From assembly GCA_947564735.1 (NCBI GenBank), contig CANOEC010000005.1:66709-130708 (forward strand): DNA of 64,000 bases, read 5' to 3'. The notes below the pieces were generated by a model, which saw only the letters and a list, made by a program, of their open reading frames with translations, was not told where the DNA came from and made no database searches. Within the stretch, counting starts at the first letter, position 1. Every line of letters starts with the position of its first letter. Source of the DNA: an uncultured Lachnospiraceae bacterium (GTDB taxonomy: Bacteria > Bacillota > Clostridia > Lachnospirales > Lachnospiraceae). This document shows positions 1 through 10,217 of the stretch, piece after piece. A program made the position numbers and the translations under genes.

Positions 1-211
1 CCAACGCCCCGGAAGAATGCGTTCTTTGCATTCTTCCAGACATGGTATAGTTTTGGTTAGACTGCGTTCTTCGCAGTCTTAGCAAAACTCCATGTCTTAT
101 GACTTAGCTGCATTCCCAACGCCCCGGAAGAATGCGTTCTTTGCATTCTTCCAGACATGGTATAGTTTTGGTTAGACTGCGTTCTTCGCAGTCTTAGCAA
201 AACTCCATGTC
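1..211. repeat. Tandem 115-bp double-hairpin repeat next to atpG
   Basis: Two head-to-tail copies with a period of 115 bases (1-115 and from 116); the first 96 bases of each are identical. Each unit holds a perfect 10-bp stem (11-37, arms GGAAGAATGC and GCATTCTTCC) and a nested palindrome (39-96): outer arms GACATGG/CCATGTC, middle arms AGTTTTG/CAAAACT, inner arms AGACTGCG/CGCAGTCT. The second unit ends on the atpG stop codon, so in the mRNA the element starts right after translation stops. Diverged relatives lie at 3830-3915 (after atpE) and 40163-40277 (after flgG). Confidence 0.9.
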
Positions 212-1073
212 ATGATATCGCATTCGCACCTGCAATAATTTCTGTTAATTCCTGCGTAATAGATCCCTGACGCGCTCTGTTATACATCAGTGATAAATGA
301 TCTATCATTTCCTCAGCATTACTTGTCGCGGAGTCCATCGCCTGCATTCTTGCGCCATTTTCACTCGCACATGCCTCCACTAAGCCGCCATAAATCAAAC
401 TGGTAACATATTTCGGTATAATCATGTCAAGCGCTTCGTCGTCTTCCGGCTCAAAATTCATCATCGCCTTGCTTCCCGTCTCCTGCGATGTATCTGCATT
501 TTCCGCCGCTTCGACAGGAAGGAGCTTCAGAAGCTTCGGCTCATGCACTACGGTATTTTTAAAACCTGTATATGCAAGATAGATTTCACCAATCTCACCC
601 GCAGCATAGGCATCTAACAGTTTCCTGCCGATTGCCATAGCGTCCACATAAGAAGGTTCTTCTATAATATCCGAGTTTTCCTCCATAATATGGTATCCGT
701 AGCGCTGCAAGGTATCCTTGCCTTTCTTACCGATTGCGTAGATTTCCAAATCTTCTTTCTTAAAATCTCCCTTTGTGATAAGCTTTACAACATTTGAATT
801 GTATCCGCCTGCAAGTCCTCTGTTGGAAGTAATTACGATAATTGCTTTCTTCTCAGATTCTCCTGCTTTTAAATAGGGATGATTTAAACCGCCGGTCCTT
901 GCCAGCATGGATGTTACCGTTTCGTACATACAGTTAAAATATGCCTTTGACTGCTCTGCACGCTGTTTTGCTCTCTGCAGTTTAACAGTAGAAACAAGTT
1001 TCATGGCTTTTGTAATCTGCTGAGTACTCTGTATACTGCCCTTACGCCTTTTTATGTCTCTCATTGAGGCCAT
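210..1073 (-). CDS. atpG: F1 ATP synthase gamma subunit
   Basis: Central rotor shaft of the F1 sector, coupling proton or sodium flow through the c-ring to catalysis in alpha3beta3. The 287-residue product has the family's terminal helices: the N-terminus contains MRDIKRRKGSIQSTQQITKA and the C-terminus reads QGSITQELTEIIAGANAIS. Length is normal. The start at 1073 has an AGAAGG ribosome binding site seven bases upstream; a second Met three codons later is possible. It follows atpA by 21 bases and is the last complete gene of the operon here; atpD and atpC are expected beyond base 1. The TGA stop overlaps the last bases of the tandem hairpin repeat. Confidence 0.97.
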   Translation of the reverse strand: MASMRDIKRRKGSIQSTQQITKAMKLVSTVKLQRAKQRAEQSKAYFNCMYETVTSMLARTGGLNHPYLKAGESEKKAIIVITSNRGLAGGYNSNVVKLITKGDFKKEDLEIYAIGKKGKDTLQRYGYHIMEENSDIIEEPSYVDAMAIGRKLLDAYAAGEIGEIYLAYTGFKNTVVHEPKLLKLLPVEAAENADTSQETGSKAMMNFEPEDDEALDMIIPKYVTSLIYGGLVEACASENGARMQAMDSATSNAEEMIDHLSLMYNRARQGSITQELTEIIAGANAIS

Positions 1074-1094
1074 AGCGTCACCTTCTTCTTTCTA

Positions 1095-2603
<1,509 letters not shown>

Positions 2604-2668
2604 TCATACGCACCTTTCTTCTAATTTTTTACTCTGAATAAAAACACTGCCTCTCCTTGCCATGCGGC

Positions 2669-3214
2669 TTAGAGCTGGACTTTTAATAATTCCTTCTGCA
2701 ATTCATTCAGTTTTGTTTTGATACTGCTGTCTACCACTCTGTCCCCGATACGGACCACCATACCGCCAATTAGAGACGCATCCTCTTTATAATGCATCTC
2801 CATCTTCTTGTATCCTGTCGTATCAAGCAATTTCTGTTCTATTTTTTTGCACTGCTCTTCCTTAAGCGGGATTGCTGTCGTAACCGTTGCAACTCCGATT
2901 CCTTTATAACGCTTTACCTTGGCAATAAAGTAATCCAGAATCGCATCAATATCCTTGTAACGGTCTTTTGAGATGATAATCGTGATAAATCCCAGCAATT
3001 CCTCGGATATTCTTCCTTCAAACACATTCTTTGCAACCTGAATTTTCTCTTCCTTAATAATTTTAGGATGATTCATCAGTCTGCTAAATTCTATATTCTC
3101 TGAAAGCACACTCCGAAGCTGCTCGATTTCCTCAGACAATACATCTATTTTGTCATTCTCCACAGCAAGTTCAAACAGTGCATCACCGTATGTCTTTGAA
3201 ATTAGCTTAGCCAT
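2669..3214 (-). CDS. atpH: F1 ATP synthase delta subunit (OSCP)
   Basis: Peripheral-stalk subunit joining the top of the alpha3beta3 head to subunit b. The 181 residues begin with the MAKLISKTYGDALFELA motif typical of the OSCP/delta family and end with a conserved region containing ASLIGGMVVRIGDRVVDSS near residue 150. It overlaps the end of atpF by 13 bases, indicating translational coupling and equal supply of the two stalk proteins. Confidence 0.96.
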   Translation of the reverse strand: MAKLISKTYGDALFELAVENDKIDVLSEEIEQLRSVLSENIEFSRLMNHPKIIKEEKIQVAKNVFEGRISEELLGFITIIISKDRYKDIDAILDYFIAKVKRYKGIGVATVTTAIPLKEEQCKKIEQKLLDTTGYKKMEMHYKEDASLIGGMVVRIGDRVVDSSIKTKLNELQKELLKVQL

Positions 3215-3762
3215 GTGCCCTCACCTATTTCTTTCAACGTTTCTTCAATTAAGCTGTCCTGAACGGTCGTATCAATCGCCGCGTTCACTACCTTTCCTGC
3301 CATCAAGGATGCCAGAACTACCATTTCACGCTTCACTTCATCGACTGCCTTGCTCTTCTCCAGCTCCGCTTCCACGCCCGCTCTCTCGATAATCCTCGCC
3401 GCTTCTTCCTTCGCGTCCGCCACAATCTTGCTCTCGTTAGCTAATGCCTTCTTTCTCGCTTCTCCAAGAATTGCTTCAGCCTCTTTGTCAATATCTTTCA
3501 GCTTGGCTTCATACTCTTCTTTTAACGCACGCGCATTTTCCATATCAGCCGCAGCATTTTCGAGTTCGCTCTTAATTCTGTTCTGACGGTTCTGCATCAT
3601 ATCCCTGACCGGATTAAACAACAGGTGTGATGCAATTAAAAACAGTGTAAAAACTGCAATAATCATCAGAACCGAATCGGCAATCAACTGCAAATCCAAA
3701 TCAAAAAGCCTCGGTTCCATTTCCGCAGACGCCAGTACCATCTGTGTTGCTAATGTACTCAA
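3202..3762 (-). CDS. atpF: F0 ATP synthase b subunit
   Basis: Membrane-anchored peripheral stalk, 186 residues. One hydrophobic segment lies at about residues 25-50, followed by a long charged coiled coil rich in Ala, Glu and Lys (about 55-165), the usual b architecture. It starts about 25 residues later than in shorter homologues, with a polar N-terminal lead. Upstream lies the hairpin repeat that separates it from atpE, a position suited to tuning b against c stoichiometry. Confidence 0.95.
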   Translation of the reverse strand: MSTLATQMVLASAEMEPRLFDLDLQLIADSVLMIIAVFTLFLIASHLLFNPVRDMMQNRQNRIKSELENAAADMENARALKEEYEAKLKDIDKEAEAILGEARKKALANESKIVADAKEEAARIIERAGVEAELEKSKAVDEVKREMVVLASLMAGKVVNAAIDTTVQDSLIEETLKEIGEGTWLS

Positions 3763-3829
3763 GCCCTTATCCTCCTTTCTTTACATTTTCTGTACCATCC
3801 TGAGAAAGCTATCCGCACTCCCAGTCGCA

Positions 3830-3915
3830 GAGAATGCATGCTTTACGCATTCTCTTAGAGATGACTTAGTTATACTTAGATTGTGTCCTTTGCAATCTTA
3901 GTATAACTTCATGTC
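3830..3915 (-). repeat. Hairpin repeat between atpE and atpF
   Basis: Contains stem GAGAATGC/GCATTCTC (3830-3854) and a longer nested palindrome (3868-3908: AGTTATACT...AGTATAACT enclosing AGATTG...CAATCT), ending with CATGTC four bases from the atpE stop codon. It is a diverged relative of the element at 1-211, with the same order of parts and the same orientation relative to the upstream gene. Probably an mRNA structure that protects or processes the atpE message. Confidence 0.75.
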
Positions 3916-3918
3916 TTG

Positions 3919-4191
<273 letters not shown>

Positions 4192-4205
4192 TTAGTCTTA
4201 CTAAA

Positions 4206-4243
4206 AAATTGAGCTTCGCACAAAAATTGAGCTTCGCTCAATT
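4206..4243 (-). repeat. GCTTCGC hairpin between atpB and atpE
   Basis: A perfect stem AATTGAGC/GCTCAATT with a TTC loop (4225-4243), preceded by a direct repeat of its left half (4207-4220, ATTGAGCTTCGCA). It belongs to the GCTTCGC-core hairpin family found across the window and lies in the leader of the highly expressed c-subunit gene. Confidence 0.7.
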
Positions 4244-4322
4244 ACAAGCTTATACCTAATCCCTATGGAATGCTGCACATCCCATAAAAACCGCCGCAAA
4301 CCTAAAACAACAAACATGCTTC

Positions 4323-5045
4323 TTATTCTTCTGTTGTGCAGGCATCCGTAATGTATGTCATCGTCAACATACAGAATACATATGTCTGGATTGCTCCGGA
4401 AAACAAATCAAAGTATACATGAAGCGCCGCCGGCCAGACAAGCGCAATTTTTGAGAGTAGTCCGTATACGAGCGCCGTCATAACAGTACCCGACAAAACG
4501 TTCGCGAACAAACGCAGCGACAATGAAACCGGAACTGCCACATCACCGATAATGTTGATTGGCGCCCATATAGGCCACGGGTCACACAGTCCTGCGATAA
4601 CTCCCTTCACCTTCTGATACTTGAACTTGTTGAAATGAATCAACGTAAATGTCATAATACCCATGGCAAACGTCACGCCGTAATCCGCAGTCGGTGGTCT
4701 TAGACCAAACAGCCCCGAGATATTACTGAGCAGAATAAAAATAAAGATGGTTCCAATATAATTACGGAACTTCGGGCTGAATTTGCCCATAACTCCGCCG
4801 ATCATATTATCTAACATCTCTACTACAAGTTCTGCAATATTCTGGAAAGTACCCGGAACGTCCGACGCATGTTTGACAGCGCGGTTTGCCGCAATGCAGA
4901 AGCCGATAATCACAAGCATGACAATTAATACACACACATGCGTTGTCGTAATCCACACGGTTTGCCCGAAGAGCTCATAAGAAAAAACCCCGTGAATCAT
5001 AAAATCAATATCAGCGCCCGCAGATAAAAGAATTCCCTGTCCCAT
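4323..5045 (-). CDS. atpB: F0 ATP synthase a subunit
   Basis: Stator channel subunit that delivers ions to the c-ring, 240 residues with five to six hydrophobic segments. The essential arginine is Arg178 in SLSLRLFANVLSG, the family signature. The C-terminus (YVFCMLTMTYITDA) matches the conserved last helix. It follows the AtpI-like gene by 25 bases and precedes atpE. Confidence 0.97.
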   Translation of the reverse strand: MGQGILLSAGADIDFMIHGVFSYELFGQTVWITTTHVCVLIVMLVIIGFCIAANRAVKHASDVPGTFQNIAELVVEMLDNMIGGVMGKFSPKFRNYIGTIFIFILLSNISGLFGLRPPTADYGVTFAMGIMTFTLIHFNKFKYQKVKGVIAGLCDPWPIWAPINIIGDVAVPVSLSLRLFANVLSGTVMTALVYGLLSKIALVWPAALHVYFDLFSGAIQTYVFCMLTMTYITDACTTEE

Positions 5046-5070
5046 GCTATCACCTCCTCATTCTATTATG

Positions 5071-5460
5071 TTATATTTTAAATACTTTCGCACTAATCTT
5101 ATGCAGCAAAGGATTCAGATACGCAGATATCTTCATTCCCATATAGCCGCAGAACATCAATATCGGGTTGGCAAAATCCGTGTAAATCAGTACAAACATA
5201 ACCGCTACTAATACGAAATACCTAATCAGATTATTCGTCCCGACCGTCTTTGCTGCCTGTTTGGACGCCTGCTCCATCCCTCTGTCGATAGACCACCACA
5301 TATGAACGGAACCTGCAATGGCGAGCACAATTCCTATCCAGAGTCCTAAACTGTAGGAAACCCTTCTTGAAAAAAATAACAGCACAATCTGAAAGACAAC
5401 GCCGTACAGAAAAATGCCCAGACATAAATTAAATAACGTCGGATCAATTTTCTTCCTCAT
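5071..5460 (-). CDS. ATP synthase subunit I-like membrane protein
   Basis: A 129-residue protein with four predicted hydrophobic segments (about 10-30, 38-54, 74-94 and 98-118). Its place between the AtpZ-type gene and atpB is that of AtpI/UncI, a small membrane protein that helps c-ring assembly or ion supply. Sequence similarity to AtpI is weak by eye, so the call rests largely on topology and operon position. Three bases separate it from the upstream gene. Confidence 0.75.
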   Translation of the reverse strand: MRKKIDPTLFNLCLGIFLYGVVFQIVLLFFSRRVSYSLGLWIGIVLAIAGSVHMWWSIDRGMEQASKQAAKTVGTNNLIRYFVLVAVMFVLIYTDFANPILMFCGYMGMKISAYLNPLLHKISAKVFKI

Positions 5461-5463
5461 GCC

Positions 5464-5751
5464 TCACTCTTCTTCCTTCTTGTCACTTTGTTTCGCTGTG
5501 CTTCGTCTGCGCGTTACTGCGGGCGTCTCATATATCTTCTTTGCAAATTTAAACACATTGGTAAACCCTGCCAGCGCGCCAATAAAAAAAAGCAGCACCA
5601 TCCAATATGACGAACCAAGCTTCCGATCGAGAAACATTCCTATAAAAGAACAAATAAAAATAGGAACCAGCATGTTAATGGCAAACTGACTTATCATCAT
5701 GAGCGCCTGATAAACATTTTTGTTGTATTTCACCGCGTTTCCCTTCTTCAA
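5464..5751 (-). CDS. AtpZ/AtpI family protein
   Basis: First gene of the ATP synthase operon, 95 residues, two membrane segments (about 17-40 and 47-66). The motif around GMFLDRKLGSSYWMVL followed by a Gly/Ala-rich second helix is characteristic of the AtpZ/AtpI family found at the head of many Firmicute atp operons and proposed to act in Mg2+/Ca2+ supply or rotor assembly. A Lys/Arg-rich tail follows the second helix. Confidence 0.85.
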   Translation of the reverse strand: MKKGNAVKYNKNVYQALMMISQFAINMLVPIFICSFIGMFLDRKLGSSYWMVLLFFIGALAGFTNVFKFAKKIYETPAVTRRRSTAKQSDKKEEE

Positions 5752-5777
5752 ATTGGAAAATATCGCCTACGAGTAAA

Positions 5778-5806
5778 ATTATACTCATTTCCCCTGCTAA
5801 TGTCCA
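5778..5806 (-). promoter_or_regulatory. Promoter of the ATP synthase operon
   Basis: On the minus strand, -35 TGGACA (5801-5806), a 17-base spacer and a perfect -10 TATAAT (5778-5783). The start of the first atp gene is 27 bases from the -10, so the leader is short. Confidence 0.75.
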
Positions 5807-5874
5807 GTGAAATTGTAAAAAAACGAGCTGCTGGTTTTAGGTTCCACAAACTCGAAAATTCCGCACAAATAAGA

Positions 5875-5903
5875 TTGACTTTTTAATACTGTCAGTGTAA
5901 CGT
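5875..5903 (+). promoter_or_regulatory. Possible promoter of the DUF402 gene
   Basis: TTGACT (5875-5880), 17 bases, then TAACGT (5898-5903). The -35 is good but the -10 is weak. It is divergent from the atp promoter and 49 bases from the DUF402 start. Confidence 0.4.
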
Positions 5904-5951
5904 AACGAGTAAGAACAACAATCAATTATTTCACCATCCGCAGGAGGCACT

Positions 5952-6440
5952 ATGGCAAATCCGATTTTATATCGTAAACGACTGATTCCCGAAGAATGTA
6001 TTTTACTGAAAGACGATACCATTCTGTACCGCGACAGTCAGATTATCGTCACCAGCTGGAACTCTTTAAAACCCCGCAAAGATTTACACCACGGGTACTC
6101 CTGTTATTATTTGTCCAAAGGCATCAAAGTGAGCAGATTCTATAAGGAAGACAATTCCCTGCTCTTCTGGTACTGTGATATTGTCGATTATGATTACAAT
6201 AAATCCTCTGATACATATATCGTTACAGACCTTCTTGCGGACGTAGTTATCTATCCCGACGGTTTTGTAAAGGTAGTCGATTTAGACGAGCTGGTCACCG
6301 CAAGAGAATCCGGTATTTTATCCGAAGATTTGCTCAAAAAGGCTCTGCTTCGTTTAAATGACCTGCTCAACACCATTTATGCCGGAAAGTTTTCCGAATT
6401 GCAAAAACCTACCGAAGACTATCACAGCGTTTCCAACTGA
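5952..6440 (+). CDS. DUF402 family protein
   Basis: A 162-residue soluble protein of the DUF402 fold. The core sequence WYCDIVDYDYNKSSDTYIVT followed by DLLADVVIYPDGFVKVVDLDEL (two adjoining segments, about residues 73-117) is the family signature: acidic and tyrosine residues on a beta barrel. Some relatives are nucleoside phosphatases or are fused to RNA-binding domains, but the exact substrate cannot be told here. AGGAGG precedes the ATG by a few bases. It is a single-gene unit, divergent from the atp operon and convergent with the SleB-type hydrolase. Confidence 0.85.
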   Translation: MANPILYRKRLIPEECILLKDDTILYRDSQIIVTSWNSLKPRKDLHHGYSCYYLSKGIKVSRFYKEDNSLLFWYCDIVDYDYNKSSDTYIVTDLLADVVIYPDGFVKVVDLDELVTARESGILSEDLLKKALLRLNDLLNTIYAGKFSELQKPTEDYHSVSN

Positions 6441-6497
6441 AACAACAAGGCAGACCTGCCTGCGGTATCCGCCATGCACATCTGCCAGCTTCTCATA

Positions 6498-6572
6498 AGA
6501 AAATCTGCTTCGCAGATTATTTTGGGAAGAGCCTTCGGTTCTTCCACGCTTTGAAGGAATTTCCTATTATGC
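6498..6572 (-). repeat. Composite hairpin repeat, copy 1
   Basis: Two adjacent stems, AATCTGC/GCAGATT with a TTC loop (6502-6518) and GGAAGAGCC/GGTTCTTCC with a TTC loop (6525-6545), followed by GGAATTTCCTATTAT. The same order of parts recurs at 43279-43330 and 52821-52940. On the minus strand it lies just after the stop codon of the hydrolase gene, in the convergent gap with the DUF402 gene. Confidence 0.8.
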
Positions 6573-6580
6573 TTCGGGTG

Positions 6581-7780
6581 TCAGTAGAAAATATGTCCTC
6601 CAATTCTGTACTTCGGTGTAATACCTTCAACCGGCGTTCTAAAATATACGCAATTCCCCACAGTGGTTGTGCCGCTCATCACCTCGTCCGCCGCCCTATA
6701 ACAGTCAGCATTTGCTCTGCCTTCCGCCAACGCCAGCGCCAATCGTCCGCTCGCCACGGGAGAAAATTGTTTGTTTTGATATATAACACCCGTTACTGTA
6801 TCCGGATAAACCGAACTCAGTACTCTGTTAATCACCACCGAACCGACCGCGACTTTGCCCACATAGGGTTCTGCTCCTGCCTCACAGTAAATCAGATTCG
6901 CCAGCAGATACCTGTCACCTTCTGCAAAACTCACTTCCGAAATATTTCGCCAGCTTGACTGTGCAGCCAGCTCTGCCATACGGATTTCCTCTGCAAGCTT
7001 TGCCCTCAATGCCGTAAGGTTTTCCTCCTGCTCCTTAATCCTCTGCTCATATGCAAGCGCCTCCGCTTCTGCCTCCGAAATCTGGGCCGCCGTCGCATTA
7101 AGTGTGCTGGACGTCTGGTTCACCAGTCCGGATACACGGTTCTGCTCCGCCACTACCTGCATTTTGTAATCATCCAGTTCCTCTTTATCTTCTTCCAACG
7201 CTGCCAAAGCAAGCTGCAGTTCCTCTTCCTTGGCTTCCATCTTCGCCTGTGCATCCTTATAGTCCTGCAGGACTTTGTTCTGGTAAGCTGATAATTGTTC
7301 AATATAATTATTCCTGTTTAAGAAATCGGAAAAGCTTCCCGCAGATAAAAACAGCTCCAGATACAGATAATCGCTTCTTTCATACATGAACTGAATCTGC
7401 AGTTTCATGGTTTCATATTGGTTATCCTTAAGCACAATCGCTTCTTCCAGTTCAGTCTGCACCTGCGCAATCGTATCGTTGAGTTTCTCTATCTCTTCCT
7501 CCTTATCGGCAATCTTATCCTCAAGGTCACTCAAATTATTACTCACTTGAGAAAGCTCAGTATTTAAAGTTGTCAATGTGCCTTGCAGGGAATCCTTCTG
7601 TTCGTTCAGTCCGTCCAACCGGTCTTCCGTCTCGTCCAGTTTATTTTCCGTATCCTTCTTCTCCTGTTCAGCCTGATTAATCTGCTGACGGGTTTCCTCT
7701 GTCGCCTGAACGGTGACGGTCGTAAGTCCCAGCAACAAAACCATTGTCATCAAGACAGCCGTCTTCCGCTTACCACTCAT
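6581..7780 (-). CDS. Coiled-coil SleB/CwlJ-type cell wall hydrolase
   Basis: A secreted 399-residue protein. Residues 1-26 form a signal peptide ending near VQATEE. Residues about 28-275 are long coiled coils resembling the PcsB/CwlO N-terminal regulator, with the motif QIQFMYERSDYLYLELFLS. Residues about 285-399 form a hydrolase_2 (SleB/CwlJ) domain with the catalytic Glu in YCEAGAEPY. Such domains cleave peptidoglycan glycan strands, classically the spore cortex; the PcsB-like part suggests vegetative control, for example by FtsEX. The coiled coil is clearly related to that of the M23 hydrolase at 54370-55575. Confidence 0.9.
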   Translation of the reverse strand: MSGKRKTAVLMTMVLLLGLTTVTVQATEETRQQINQAEQEKKDTENKLDETEDRLDGLNEQKDSLQGTLTTLNTELSQVSNNLSDLEDKIADKEEEIEKLNDTIAQVQTELEEAIVLKDNQYETMKLQIQFMYERSDYLYLELFLSAGSFSDFLNRNNYIEQLSAYQNKVLQDYKDAQAKMEAKEEELQLALAALEEDKEELDDYKMQVVAEQNRVSGLVNQTSSTLNATAAQISEAEAEALAYEQRIKEQEENLTALRAKLAEEIRMAELAAQSSWRNISEVSFAEGDRYLLANLIYCEAGAEPYVGKVAVGSVVINRVLSSVYPDTVTGVIYQNKQFSPVASGRLALALAEGRANADCYRAADEVMSGTTTVGNCVYFRTPVEGITPKYRIGGHIFY

Positions 7781-7810
7781 AAGCCTCCTCCGTAATCAAT
7801 GCCTGCATTG

Positions 7811-8242
7811 TCACTCAATCAGTCCCACTCTTCTTTGATGTTTCTCTTCCTCAGAAAACTCCGTGTTAAGAAATGCATCTACAATACTGATGGCTAAATT
7901 AGGACCGACAATGCCGCCGCCCATGGCAAGAACATTCGCATTATTGTGCAGTCTCGTCATCTTTGCCGTCAGCGTATCCGCACACAATGCACACCGGATT
8001 CCCTTAATCTTGTTCGCCGCAATAGAAATACCTATGCCCGTGGTACAAATCACAATCCCTTTCTCACATTCCCCATTCGCCACCGCCTCGGCGACAGCAC
8101 GTCCATAAATAGGATAATCGCAGGAATTCTTATCTGCGCAGCCGTAATCCTTATATGCAATCCCCTGCTCTTTGAGATGAGCAATCACTACCTCTTTCAA
8201 ATCGTATCCGCCGTGGTCACTGCCTATTGCTATCATAGCCAT
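7811..8242 (-). CDS. rpiB: Ribose-5-phosphate isomerase B
   Basis: Interconverts ribose 5-phosphate and ribulose 5-phosphate in the pentose phosphate pathway. The 143-residue product has the RpiB/LacAB hallmarks: phosphate-binding IGSDHGGYDLKE at the N-terminus and the catalytic Cys in CTTGIGISIAANK at about residue 67. Length is normal. It sits downstream of the Sua5-type gene with 103 bases between. Confidence 0.95.
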   Translation of the reverse strand: MAMIAIGSDHGGYDLKEVVIAHLKEQGIAYKDYGCADKNSCDYPIYGRAVAEAVANGECEKGIVICTTGIGISIAANKIKGIRCALCADTLTAKMTRLHNNANVLAMGGGIVGPNLAISIVDAFLNTEFSEEEKHQRRVGLIE

Positions 8243-8345
8243 TCCTCCTTTTTTCTGATAATTGGTTGCTTCTTCTATTTTATTACATTATGGTCTTCAA
8301 TGCAAACAATTCCATTGATTTTAAAAACATTTGTTATTTTAAAAA

Positions 8346-9395
8346 TTATACACGGACTACCTTATGACCCGCCGCCTTTAGCAGCCTATTCATGACTGCA
8401 AATCCAATACCCGACGTGGCAAACGCCTCCGCAAATATGATTTCCACATTCTCATCATCAAATTCCCTCAGAATGCGGTACAATTTTCTCGCGATCATTT
8501 TTTCGTCATCAGGTCTTCCGGCGCTTTTGCATACATCTGCGCGATATGACGCCATCCTTCCGTCGGTTCCTATAACGCCCGTTTTTTTATTTTGTTTTCT
8601 ATAGAAATCCACCTGTGTATTGATATATTCTATAACACGTTCTGCATCCCCGGTCACGATGGTCATATCTCCCTTCGGCGCATAATGGCGGTATTTCATC
8701 CCCGGCGCCTTGGGAGCCTGTCTGGAATCTTCACACATCATCGTACTGTCTTCTTCCACCTCATTGAGCACCGTTTCCAGCATCTGCCTTGTGATATAAC
8801 CCGGACGCAGAATCGTCGGCTCATCCAAAGTCAAATCCACAATCGTAGATTCCAGACCTATCTGCACATCCCCGCCATCTATAATCATCTCTATTCTTCC
8901 ATCCATATCCTCCAGCACATATTTCGCTGTCGTAGGACTCGGTCTTCCCGAACGGTTGGCGCTCGGCGCGGCGATATAACCGCCTGCTGCCCGAATCAGT
9001 TCTCTCGCCACAAAATTTATCGGCATACGCACCGCCACCGTGTCCAGTCCTCCCGTTGTCTCATAGGGGACAATGTCCGACTTATGCAGTATCAGCGTAA
9101 GCGGTCCCGGCCAGAATATCTTTACCAGTTTCTCGGCGCTCTCCGGTATCTCACGCACGATGCGCCCCAAATCCTCCACATCTGCTATGTGGACGATTAA
9201 CGGATTGTCGGATGGTCTTCCCTTTGCCCGGTAGATTTTCTCCGAAGAGCGTGGATTTAGCGCATCTCCGCCCAGACCATATACCGTCTCTGTGGGAAAC
9301 GCAACCAGACCACCCTCCCTGATAATATTTCCCGCTTCTTTTATAACTTCCGCATCGATATGATTTCCGTCCATCCGGACCAGCCTCGTCTTCAC
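8346..9395 (-). CDS. L-threonylcarbamoyladenylate synthase (Sua5/YwlC)
   Basis: Makes threonylcarbamoyl-AMP from threonine, bicarbonate and ATP for t6A modification of tRNAs reading ANN codons. YrdC domain at about residues 15-195 with PTETVYGLGG and the KGRPSDNPLIVHI binding motif, followed by the C-terminal Sua5 domain (about 215-349). The GTG at 9395 is chosen as the start because AAGGG lies seven bases upstream; the longer reading frame to 9461 would overlap the amidase gene. This gives 349 residues. The neighbouring order Sua5-rpiB is common in Firmicutes. Confidence 0.92.
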   Translation of the reverse strand: MKTRLVRMDGNHIDAEVIKEAGNIIREGGLVAFPTETVYGLGGDALNPRSSEKIYRAKGRPSDNPLIVHIADVEDLGRIVREIPESAEKLVKIFWPGPLTLILHKSDIVPYETTGGLDTVAVRMPINFVARELIRAAGGYIAAPSANRSGRPSPTTAKYVLEDMDGRIEMIIDGGDVQIGLESTIVDLTLDEPTILRPGYITRQMLETVLNEVEEDSTMMCEDSRQAPKAPGMKYRHYAPKGDMTIVTGDAERVIEYINTQVDFYRKQNKKTGVIGTDGRMASYRADVCKSAGRPDDEKMIARKLYRILREFDDENVEIIFAEAFATSGIGFAVMNRLLKAAGHKVVRV

Positions 9396-9409
9396 TGTTG
9401 TGCCCTTTC

Positions 9410-10141
9410 TTACTTTGAAATGTCGTTTAAATGCTGCATGATTGCCATATGAATCGCCCATGCCACCTTTTCCTGATAAAGCTCTGACGATAATTTCTGC
9501 GCCTCCTCATAATTAGAGAGAAAACCGCACTCCACAATAACAATCGGCGTGGATGTCTTCTTGAGTAAATAATAACTGTCATTTGCCTTAGCCTGCCGTG
9601 CGTTATCTTTGTCCAGTTCCTGCGCCATAACCCTTTGTATCCGTTCTGCCAGCTCCTTGCTCTTCTCGCTGCCTGCGTAATAAAACGTCTGCGCGCCGTG
9701 CACATATTCTTCGTGATAACTGTTCTGATGTATACTCACCGTCAGTTCCGGCTGCCGCTCCTCAATCACCGCCACCCGGTTTTTCATATCCTGTACCTTT
9801 TTGTTGGAGGCATTCTCGTCATACAGCCCGGCATCAGTCTCTCTCGTCAACACAACGTCAACGTCCTGCATCTCCAGAAAATTCTGTAACTTCAATGCAA
9901 CCTGCAGATTAATATCCTTTTCCAGACTCCCATCCACACTGACTTTACCCGGATCCGCACCCCCATGTCCCGCATCAATCACCACTATAGGCCGTTCCTT
10001 TTGCATCGCCACATTTCCAGAGGATACTGCGGATAACATCCTGCTGCCGCCCTTCACGATCATACACGCCGTCACAAACATTAATGCAAACAAGACTGTT
10101 CTGACAATTTTCTCATAATCTTCCGGTCTTTTCCCTTTCAT
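9410..10141 (-). CDS. N-acetylmuramoyl-L-alanine amidase (CwlD-like)
   Basis: Amidase_3 fold zinc enzyme cleaving the amide bond between muramic acid and the stem peptide. The 243 residues carry a membrane anchor at about 12-30, then the zinc ligands in VIDAGHGGADPG and SIHQN, and the catalytic Glu in IVIVECGFLSN. Size and single-domain anchored layout match CwlD, which makes muramic delta-lactam in spore cortex, but other roles are possible. It ends 14 bases before the Sua5 start. Confidence 0.9.
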   Translation of the reverse strand: MKGKRPEDYEKIVRTVLFALMFVTACMIVKGGSRMLSAVSSGNVAMQKERPIVVIDAGHGGADPGKVSVDGSLEKDINLQVALKLQNFLEMQDVDVVLTRETDAGLYDENASNKKVQDMKNRVAVIEERQPELTVSIHQNSYHEEYVHGAQTFYYAGSEKSKELAERIQRVMAQELDKDNARQAKANDSYYLLKKTSTPIVIVECGFLSNYEEAQKLSSELYQEKVAWAIHMAIMQHLNDISK

Positions 10142-10217
10142 ATTTCATCCCTAACATGACTGTCTTTATAAATGCATATGAAAAAGACTTCCGAAAAATG
10201 CTGACGCTTCACCAGTC

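Noticed and set aside
8592..9200. 202-codon plus-strand frame
   Set aside because: Lies antisense to the Sua5 gene and encodes no recognisable protein.
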